In this document: one piece after another, positions 1 to 4,809 of the stretch | How the letters are laid out: each line of letters begins with the position of its first letter | How positions within the stretch are numbered: position 1 is the first letter of the stretch | Origin: an uncultured Granulicatella sp. | Lineage (GTDB): Bacteria > Bacillota > Bacilli > Lactobacillales > Aerococcaceae | Assembly (NCBI GenBank): GCA_947254045.1 | Contig: CAMYBO010000055.1 | Coordinates: forward strand, 1-7,890 | Direction: 5' to 3' | DNA: 7,890 nucleotides | The notes under the pieces: generated by a model | What the model was told of the DNA's origin: nothing | What the model saw: only the letters and a program-made list of their open reading frames with translations | Databases searched by the model: none | Made by a program: the position numbers and the translations under genes

Positions 1-2
1 TA

Positions 3-11
3 TGGTACTAT
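3..11 (+). promoter_or_regulatory. possible extended -10 element at the window edge
   Basis: TGG followed by TACTAT matches an extended -10 (TGn plus 4-5 of 6 bases of TATAAT). The -35 would lie outside the window. It would give a leader of roughly 70 nt before the MetE-like remnant. The leader contains a TGTAAC (24-29) / GTTACA (46-51) inverted repeat and the palindrome GTAATTAC (54-61). No T-box or S-box signature is visible. Confidence 0.35.
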
Positions 12-88
12 ATCAAATTAGTATGTAACAATAACAGGCCCGTCAGTTACAATGTAATTACGTTAGTTAGAGAAGAGAGGTAATTAAT

Positions 89-585
89 ATGACAAAACAT
101 GCACCATTTAGATTTGATACAGTAGGAAGTTTCTTAAGACCTGAAAATTTAAAACAAGCTCGTGAGGAGTATGAAAAAGGAAACTTTAGTTACCAAGAAT
201 TGAAAAATTTTGAAGATGCGGCAATTCGTGATTTAGTAAAAAATAAATTGCTGCTGGATATAAAGGAATTACAGACGGGGAATTCCGTCGTGCTTATTGG
301 CATTTAGATTTCTTCTGGGGATTAGGAGGAATTAAACGTGTTCAAGCTCAAACAGGATACCAATTCCATGATGAAGTGACTAAGCCAGATTCAGCTACTG
401 TAGTAGGAAAAATTCATGGGCGTAACCATCCATTCGTAGCTCACTACACATTTTTAAGAGATTTAGTAGCAGATAATGATGAAGTCGAAACTCGTATTAC
501 AATTCCATTACCATCTCAATTCTATTTTGAATTAATTCGTGATGAAGAACATGTGGAACAATTGAACAGTGTTTATTCAAAATAA
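89..585 (+). pseudogene. broken, truncated MetE-like methionine synthase (YxjG/YxjH family)
   Basis: This is the remnant of a cobalamin-independent methionine synthase-like protein of the short YxjG/YxjH type, which is normally about 370 residues and transfers a methyl group to homocysteine. The start at 89 is preceded by GAGAGG at 75-80. The N-terminal half is recognisable: DTVGSFLRP, an acidic helix, then ITDGEFRRAYWHLDFFWG and IPLPSQF. The first part is read in the frame of position 89 up to about 247. The rest is read in the frame of 376-585. Adding one A to the A-run at 245-247 restores a continuous reading (KNKIAAGYKGITDGEF). The protein stops at 583-585 after about 165 residues, just where the family continues into its C-terminal catalytic half. 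That half, with the zinc-binding His/Cys residues, is missing, so activity is not expected. The frameshift could be a sequencing error. The truncation is harder to explain that way. Confidence 0.85.
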
Positions 586-651
586 CTCATTCAGATTCTG
601 CTAGTATTGCTTAACTAGTAACTCTATTTGAAAGTTTGATAATCTATCTAA

Positions 652-679
652 GAAAAAACGCGCCAAAAATTTTGGCGCG
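652..679 (-). terminator. rho-independent terminator reading on the minus strand
   Basis: CGCGCCAAAA (659-668) and TTTTGGCGCG (670-679) are perfect inverted arms, giving a GC-rich stem of at least 6 bp with an A/T loop. On the minus strand the stem is followed by TTTTTT (653-658 complement), the classic terminator tail. On the plus strand the stem is followed by AACTCCC, not a T-run. It therefore points leftward, although no minus-strand gene is present to use it. Confidence 0.65.
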
Positions 680-695
680 AACTCCCTAGGGAGTT
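680..695. repeat. 16-bp perfect palindrome
   Basis: AACTCCCTAGGGAGTT is a perfect palindrome directly abutting the preceding hairpin. As RNA it could form a 6-bp stem with a CTAG loop. The plus strand then reads ATTGATATATTTTG, a poor U-tract, so it would be at best a weak plus-strand terminator for the MetE-like remnant. It may instead be a protein-binding site. Confidence 0.5.
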
Positions 696-720
696 ATTGA
701 TATATTTTGTTCTATTAATC

Positions 721-747
721 AAAAAAAGTTAGACTTTTTTGGGGTCA
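721..747. mobile_element. possible relic of an IS3-family terminal repeat
   Basis: The stretch runs from an A-tract through GTTAGAC, a T-tract and GGGGTCA. Read on the minus strand it begins TGACCCC, then an A-run, then GTCTAAC. This resembles the TGACCCC-type termini of IS3-family (IS150-like) elements common in streptococci and enterococci. It also contains a perfect 8-bp hairpin (AAAAAAGT 722-729, ACTTTTTT 733-740). No transposase remnant or partner repeat is seen. An AT-rich hairpin unrelated to any IS is a real alternative. Confidence 0.3.
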
Positions 748-786
748 CTTCAGAAACATAGTCTTTTTTTGTCGGAAAGAAAGCTA

Positions 787-803
787 TGTTAGAAAATGTG
801 ACA
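787..803. promoter_or_regulatory. GlnR box 1, upstream operator of glnRA
   Basis: TGTTAGAAAATGTGACA fits the GlnR/TnrA consensus TGTNA-N7-TNACA at every fixed position. It lies upstream of the -35 element of the glnRA promoter, with its centre 45 bp from the centre of the second box. This resembles the two-operator arrangement of the glnRA promoter in Bacillus. GlnR would bind here under good nitrogen supply. Confidence 0.85.
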
Positions 804-821
804 TAAAAAGTGAGAGAAGCC

Positions 822-850
822 TTGACTTTTATGTGAGTTGTTTTTACAAT
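822..850 (+). promoter_or_regulatory. glnRA sigma-A promoter
   Basis: TTGACT (822-827), a 17-nt spacer, and TACAAT (845-850) form a near-consensus sigma-A promoter. Transcription would start near 857, leaving a short leader of about 30 nt before glnR. The spacer and -10 contain the second GlnR box, so repressor binding would block polymerase directly. Confidence 0.85.
832..848. promoter_or_regulatory. GlnR box 2, overlapping the glnRA core promoter
   Basis: TGTGAGTTGTTTTTACA is a second perfect match to TGTNA-N7-TNACA. It sits between the -35 and the -10 and covers the first four bases of the -10. This placement indicates direct repression, with box 1 probably supporting cooperative binding. 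Confidence 0.85.
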
Positions 851-885
851 ACAGCTATCATAGAGAATAAGAGAGGTGTTTGAGG

Positions 886-1251
886 ATGGGAGAAAAAGAA
901 TTACGACGTTCTTTAGCAGTGTTTCCAATAGGAACAGTCATGAAATTAACGGATTTAACTGCAAGGCAAATTCGCTACTATGAAGAACAACGATTAATTA
1001 CACCGGAACGTTCATACACTAATCGCAGAATGTATTCCTTAAATGACGTAGATCGTTTGTTAGAGATTAAAGATTACTTGTCAGATGGATTAACGATTGT
1101 TGCGATTCAAAAAATTTATTCGAATGAAAAGAAAAATCCGTTAGAAAAACCAACATCAAATGATGCTTTAACGGATGAAGATGTTCGACGAATTTTGTAT
1201 AACGAGATTATGCATATTGGAAGATTATCTGGACAAGAAAATTTATTATAG
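886..1251 (+). CDS. glnR: GlnR, MerR-family nitrogen repressor
   Basis: This 121-residue DNA-binding repressor controls glutamine synthetase and ammonium-assimilation genes. The winged helix-turn-helix is at the N-terminus (about residues 14-55). It carries the RQIRYYEEQRLI recognition region (27-38) and the NRRMYS wing (46-51) typical of the GlnR/TnrA branch of MerR proteins. The C-terminal tail (about 95-121) corresponds to the part that in Bacillus GlnR is autoinhibitory and contacts feedback-inhibited glutamine synthetase. ATG at 886 is chosen because GAGAGGTG (871-878) sits 7 nt upstream. A TTG two codons earlier is in frame but too close to that site. The gene is first in an operon with glnA, and its promoter carries two GlnR boxes, implying autorepression. 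The length is normal for the family. Confidence 0.95.
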   Translation: MGEKELRRSLAVFPIGTVMKLTDLTARQIRYYEEQRLITPERSYTNRRMYSLNDVDRLLEIKDYLSDGLTIVAIQKIYSNEKKNPLEKPTSNDALTDEDVRRILYNEIMHIGRLSGQENLL

Positions 1252-1256
1252 AGGTG
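1251..1256 (+). promoter_or_regulatory. ribosome site that decides the glnA start
   Basis: GAGGTG overlaps the last base of the glnR stop codon. It is 7 nt from the ATG at 1264 and only 1 nt from the alternative ATG at 1258, so 1264 is the better start. Translation of glnA is probably coupled to glnR. Confidence 0.7.
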
Positions 1257-1263
1257 AATGAGG

Positions 1264-2598
1264 ATGACAATCACACAAGAAGAAATTTTAAAACAAGTAG
1301 AGGAAATGGACGTTCGTTATTTACGTTTGATTTTTACAGACATTTTAGGAACGATTAAAAACGTAGAAGTACCGATTACTCAATTGAAAAAAGTATTATC
1401 AAATAAAATGATGTTTGATGGATCATCTATTGAAGGTTTTGTACGTATTGAAGAAAGTGATATGTATTTATATCCTGATTTAGATACATGGGTGGTATTC
1501 CCTTGGAGTAGTAAACACGGAACAATCGCTCGCTTAATTTGTGATGTATATAAACCAGATGGAACACCATTTGCGGGAGACCCTCGTTCAAACTTAAAAC
1601 GAATTTTACATGAAATGGAAGAGTTAGGATTTTCTCATTTTAATTTAGGACCAGAACCAGAATTCTTCTTATTCAAATTAGATGAAAATGGCGAACCAAC
1701 GCTTGAAGGAAATGACCAAGGAAGTTACTTCGATTTAGCTCCAATCGATTTAGGGGAAGAATGTCGTCGTGAAATCGTACTAGAATTAGAAAAAATTGGA
1801 TTCGATATTGAAGCAAGTCACCATGAAGTAGCACCAGGGCAACACGAAATTGACTGGAAATATGCTTCTGCAGTAGCGGCGTGTGATAATATTCAAACTT
1901 TCAAATTAGTGGTTAAAACAATTGCTCGCAAACATGGATTGCATGCAACCTTCATGCCAAAACCAGTATTTGGAATTGCAGGTAGTGGGATGCACTTTAA
2001 CTTATCATTATTTGATAAAGAAGGAAATAATGCCTTCTATGATCCAAACGGTGAACAACAATTAAGCGATACTTGTCGCTATTTCATTGCTGGTGTCATG
2101 AAACATGCGAAAGCATTAACAGCGATTTGTAATCCTACAGTAAACTCTTACAAACGTTTAATACCTGGTTATGAAGCGCCTGTTTATATTGCGTGGTCAG
2201 CTCAAAACCGTTCTCCATTAATCCGTATTCCTGAAGCAAGAGAACTTTCTACTCGAATCGAATTAAGAAGTGTGGATCCAGCGGCAAATCCTTATTTAGC
2301 AATGGCGGCTATTTTACGTGCTGGTTTAGAAGGCATTCGTGAAAAATTACCAGTTCCTGCTCCAGTAGACCGTAATATTTATGCAATGTCAACTGCTGAA
2401 AGAAAAGAAGTAGGCATTGATGATCTTCCAAGTAGCTTAGCAGAAGCAATTGATTGCTTAAAATCTGATACTGTTGTAAAAGATGCATTAGGTGGACACA
2501 TCTATAGTAACTTTGTAGAAGCAAAGAAATTCGAATGGGCAGCGTATCGTTCTCAAGTAACACAATGGGAATTAAATCAATATTTAAAACTATTTTAG
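1264..2598 (+). CDS. glnA: glutamine synthetase type I (GSI-alpha)
   Basis: A cytoplasmic dodecameric enzyme that makes glutamine from glutamate, ammonia and ATP. At 444 residues it has the usual GSI length. Visible signatures are the N-terminal grasp domain with DGSSIEGF (52-59), the metal and substrate motif GPEPEFFLF (from 129), HHEVAPGQHEID (186-197), the nucleotide-binding GSGMHFNLS (240-248), and NSYKRLIPGYEAP with the glutamate-flap Glu304. Arg61, in FVRIEESDM, aligns with the arginine (Arg62) known for feedback inhibition in Bacillus GlnA. The region where GSI-beta enzymes carry the adenylylated tyrosine instead reads NIYAMSTAERKEVG, so control should be by glutamine feedback and GlnR rather than by adenylylation. 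It lies 12 nt after glnR and is followed by a terminator. It looks intact. Confidence 0.97.
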   Translation: MTITQEEILKQVEEMDVRYLRLIFTDILGTIKNVEVPITQLKKVLSNKMMFDGSSIEGFVRIEESDMYLYPDLDTWVVFPWSSKHGTIARLICDVYKPDGTPFAGDPRSNLKRILHEMEELGFSHFNLGPEPEFFLFKLDENGEPTLEGNDQGSYFDLAPIDLGEECRREIVLELEKIGFDIEASHHEVAPGQHEIDWKYASAVAACDNIQTFKLVVKTIARKHGLHATFMPKPVFGIAGSGMHFNLSLFDKEGNNAFYDPNGEQQLSDTCRYFIAGVMKHAKALTAICNPTVNSYKRLIPGYEAPVYIAWSAQNRSPLIRIPEARELSTRIELRSVDPAANPYLAMAAILRAGLEGIREKLPVPAPVDRNIYAMSTAERKEVGIDDLPSSLAEAIDCLKSDTVVKDALGGHIYSNFVEAKKFEWAAYRSQVTQWELNQYLKLF

Positions 2599-2607
2599 AA
2601 GAAAGAG

Positions 2608-2633
2608 AAGCCGAGCGAAAGCTTGGCTTTTTT
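2608..2633 (+). terminator. terminator of the glnRA operon
   Basis: AAGCCGAGC and GCTTGGCTT form a 9-bp stem (one G-U pair) around a GAAA tetraloop (2617-2620). A run of T follows to 2633. It begins 9 nt after the glnA stop. Confidence 0.93.
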
Positions 2634-2684
2634 GATGCTTGTTAATGTTTAAGAAGAGAATTTTAATTTACTATTTTAAGATTT

Positions 2685-2713
2685 TTGACAATAGACTTTA
2701 TAAGTGTCATACT
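2685..2713 (+). promoter_or_regulatory. promoter of the femX-like gene
   Basis: A perfect -35 TTGACA (2685-2690) is followed, after 17 nt, by CATACT (2708-2713), 4 of 6 matches to the -10. TG at 2705-2706 gives an extended -10 (TGtCATACT). It lies between the glnRA terminator and the start at 2746, so the gene should be transcribed on its own. Confidence 0.65.
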
Positions 2714-2745
2714 GTTTAATGACAACATTTGAGAGGAAGTTAGAG

Positions 2746-4047
2746 ATGTATATTAAAGATATGAGAAATTCTATAGCAGAATATCATGAGTTTTTACAAA
2801 CTCAAGGAAACTGTACTCTTTTTCAAACTCCGGAATGGGGTGAAGTGAAAACAAGAGGAGAATGGAGTAATGATCTTCTTTTTGTAATGAATGACCAAGA
2901 TGAACCAGTTGCAGCTACGATGATTTTATATCGTGCTCTTCCTGTTGTAAAAAGATATTTAGCATATGCTCCAAGAGGGATTGCTACGGATTATCATAAC
3001 TCAGAACAATTTAAAGAAATCATTAAAACTTTGAAAGCATATTTAAAACAAAAACGAGCATTTGGATTGAAAATCGACCCAGAAATTATGTGGAGAGAAC
3101 GATTAAATGACTTTTCAATTGTGGAAGATGGAATCAATCAAGAATCGATTCGCCAATTATTGTTAGAAGCAGGATTTGTGAGTCAACCACTAGATTTAGG
3201 GTTTGATGGAATTCAACCAAGAATGACGATGATTGTTGAATTAGAAGATAAAGGAAAAGGAATTTTAGATACTTTTTCTTCTAAAGAAAGATATAAAGTT
3301 ACAATGGCGCAAAAACGTGGAGTTGTTTGTTATAAAGGAACGCTTGAAAATATTGACGATTATGAAGTATTAAATCGTATTACTGCTGAACGCGATCAAT
3401 ATATTGCAAGAAGTAAAGAATATTTAACAACGATTTATGAAACATTACATGCTCACGATATGATGGATTTATATTTTGCAAAAATTGATTATCATGTTGC
3501 AAAAGAATCGACAGAAAATAGAATTCATCAAGCTAAAGCAGAAGTAGAAAAAATTGCTTCTCAAGTTGAAAGTACTCAAAATGAGAAAAAGAAAACAAAC
3601 CTATTGAATCAAAGAGAAAGCTTATTGAAAAATATTGCAAAATATGAACAAGAAGTCATTGAATTAGATTCACGATGTAATGAGTATCCAAATGGGAAAG
3701 TGTTAAGTGGAGCATTTGTTGCTACCTATAATGAGACTGCGTATTATTTATATGGGGCGAATATTACAGATGATGCAGGGTTAAATGCGAATAAAGCATT
3801 GCAAACATGGATTATGCAACAATTGTATGATGAAAAAGGCATTCGTCACTATGATATGTTTGGTGTTTCAAGTAATGCTGAAGATCATACAGGAATTACA
3901 AAATTCAAACAATCCTTTGATCCAACATTAGTGGAGTATATTGGAGAGTTTGATTTACCGATTAATCGCTTCTGGTTTACAATGTTCCAAGATGTTGCTC
4001 CGAAAGTAATGGAATGGAAGAGAAAATTATTAATGCGTCGTTCATAA
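2746..4047 (+). CDS. FemX/MurM-like peptidoglycan branching aminoacyltransferase (FemAB family)
   Basis: A predicted cytoplasmic, membrane-associated enzyme that transfers an amino acid from aminoacyl-tRNA to the stem peptide of a peptidoglycan precursor, starting or extending the interpeptide bridge. The 433-residue length fits FemX/MurM. Two acyltransferase-like lobes are separated by a charged coiled-coil arm (about residues 253-308, rich in K, E and Q), the tRNA-synthetase-like hairpin of this family. Family-like stretches include TLFQTPEWGEVK near the N-terminus, YLAYAPRG, FSSKERYKVTMAQKRGV, and near the C-terminus LYGANITDDAGLNANKALQTWIMQ and HYDMFGVSSNAEDHTGITKFKQSF. ATG at 2746 is preferred over an in-frame GTG at 2704, because GAGAGGA (2731-2737) lies 8 nt before it and the promoter overlaps 2704. 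It has its own promoter and terminator. The amino acid added (Gly, Ala, Ser or other) cannot be read from the sequence. Confidence 0.9.
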   Translation: MYIKDMRNSIAEYHEFLQTQGNCTLFQTPEWGEVKTRGEWSNDLLFVMNDQDEPVAATMILYRALPVVKRYLAYAPRGIATDYHNSEQFKEIIKTLKAYLKQKRAFGLKIDPEIMWRERLNDFSIVEDGINQESIRQLLLEAGFVSQPLDLGFDGIQPRMTMIVELEDKGKGILDTFSSKERYKVTMAQKRGVVCYKGTLENIDDYEVLNRITAERDQYIARSKEYLTTIYETLHAHDMMDLYFAKIDYHVAKESTENRIHQAKAEVEKIASQVESTQNEKKKTNLLNQRESLLKNIAKYEQEVIELDSRCNEYPNGKVLSGAFVATYNETAYYLYGANITDDAGLNANKALQTWIMQQLYDEKGIRHYDMFGVSSNAEDHTGITKFKQSFDPTLVEYIGEFDLPINRFWFTMFQDVAPKVMEWKRKLLMRRS

Positions 4048-4056
4048 ATGATGTAC

Positions 4057-4099
4057 TACTTCAAAAGTTAGGGTAAAAGCTACTTTTGAGGTATTTTTA
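4057..4099 (+). terminator. terminator after the femX-like gene
   Basis: TACTTCAAAAGT (4057-4068) pairs with ACTTTTGAGGTA (4082-4093) in a 12-bp stem with one G-U pair and a 13-nt loop. TTTTT follows (4094-4098). Confidence 0.85.
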
Positions 4100-4120
4100 T
4101 GCTCATTTTTTAGATATCTT

Positions 4121-4149
4121 TTTAAGATTTTTGAGAGTTATGGTACAAT
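4121..4149 (+). promoter_or_regulatory. extended -10 promoter for the EetB-like gene
   Basis: TACAAT (4144-4149) is preceded by TGG (4141-4143), giving an extended -10 like the one at positions 3-11. At 17 nt spacing the -35 is poor (TTTAAG, 4121-4126). A preceding 15-nt block is shared with the femX promoter region. Transcription would begin near 4156. Confidence 0.6.
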
Positions 4150-4182
4150 TATAAGGCGAGTTTGAAGAGCGGAGGTAGATAA

Positions 4183-4719
4183 ATGAAACAAAATCTAACG
4201 TTGAAAAAAATGTTATTTATTTCGTTATTAACAGCTCAAGGAATTATTTTGAGTTTACTAGAACAAGCGATTCCTTTTCCTTTTGCGTTTGCACCGGGTG
4301 CTAAATTAGGAGTTGCCAATATTATTACTGTGATTGGTTTATATACATTGTCTTTACAAGAAGTTGTATTAGTAGTCTTATTAAGAACCTTGTTGACGGC
4401 TTTGTTAGGTGGAACTTTTTCTACTTTACTGTACAGTAGTGCAGGAGCTACGTTTAGTTTGTTAGGGATGTTGCTGATTAAACAATTAGGTCCAAAACGT
4501 GTTAGTTTAATTGGAGTCAGTGCGACGGGTGGTATTTTACATAATTTTGGTCAATTAGTGATTGCAAGTTTTATCGCCAAATCTTGGACTGTGTTATTGT
4601 ATTTGCCAGCTATGTCTATTATAGGGATTTTTGCAGGAATTGCGATTGGTATTTTAGCGAATTATGCTTTAAATCATGTCAAAATATTAAGAACGTATCG
4701 TGAAAAACAAGAAATGTAA
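4183..4719 (+). CDS. eetB: Gx transporter / HepS-type membrane protein (EetB-like)
   Basis: A 178-residue integral membrane protein of the family named either Gx transporter or heptaprenyl diphosphate synthase component I (Pfam Hpre_diP_synt_I). It resembles ECF-type substrate-binding subunits in size and topology. About five hydrophobic segments are visible, from residues 10-26 up to 143-163. Family marks are PGAKLGVANIITV (38-50), the loop LLRTLLTALLGGTFS, and HNFGQ (120-124). GGAGG (4171-4175) sits 7 nt before the ATG. In Listeria, Lactiplantibacillus and Enterococcus EET loci a protein of this family is called EetB, and the order here with ndh2 and dmkB fits that. The name rests on this context. 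The old annotation as a synthase subunit is doubtful for a polytopic protein, and the real substrate or role is unknown. No terminator separates it from ndh2, so some read-through is likely. Confidence 0.8.
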   Translation: MKQNLTLKKMLFISLLTAQGIILSLLEQAIPFPFAFAPGAKLGVANIITVIGLYTLSLQEVVLVVLLRTLLTALLGGTFSTLLYSSAGATFSLLGMLLIKQLGPKRVSLIGVSATGGILHNFGQLVIASFIAKSWTVLLYLPAMSIIGIFAGIAIGILANYALNHVKILRTYREKQEM

Positions 4720-4741
4720 ATTATGAAAAGTTAAAAAAAAT

Positions 4742-4770
4742 TAGACAAAACGTTGATTTTATACTATAAT
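4742..4770 (+). promoter_or_regulatory. strong promoter of ndh2
   Basis: TAGACA (4742-4747, 5 of 6), a 17-nt spacer and a perfect TATAAT (4765-4770) make a strong sigma-A promoter in the gap after the EetB-like gene. Transcription would start near 4777. A strong internal promoter suggests ndh2 is made in larger amounts than the upstream membrane protein. Confidence 0.85.
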
Positions 4771-4794
4771 GCTTAAGTGAAAAATTTACAAAAT

Positions 4795-4802
4795 GAGAGG
4801 GG
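4795..4802 (+). promoter_or_regulatory. ribosome site that decides the ndh2 start
   Basis: GAGAGGGG lies 7 nt before ATG 4810. An in-frame start at 4777 would coincide with the predicted transcription start and has no ribosome site, so it is rejected. Confidence 0.8.
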
Positions 4803-4809
4803 ATTTCTA

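Larger units (their letters stand above)
586..885. other. gene-free 300-bp interval before glnR
   Basis: I see no credible gene here. An open frame on the minus strand at 719-928 has no family resemblance, and its 5' end overlaps glnR. The interval holds the minus-facing terminator, the 16-bp palindrome, the possible insertion-sequence end and the glnRA control region, each listed separately. The part at 586-650 shows no recognisable structure or remaining homology to the missing half of the MetE-like gene. Confidence 0.6.

Noticed and set aside
1..88. Riboswitch or T-box leader before the MetE-like remnant
   Set aside because: The leader is under 90 nt, with no T-box GGGTGG element, no S-box core and no terminator hairpin.
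719..928. Minus-strand open frame of 69 codons over the glnR promoter
   Set aside because: It covers the GlnR boxes and promoter, its 5' end overlaps glnR, and it has no family resemblance or convincing ribosome site.
2309..2563. Minus-strand open frame inside glnA
   Set aside because: It is Leu-rich low-complexity antisense of a conserved gene with no ribosome site.
4741..4762. Possible CcpA cre site in the ndh2 promoter (around AAAACGTTGA)
   Set aside because: The central CG and flanking A/T fit, but the outer TG and CA of the consensus are absent.
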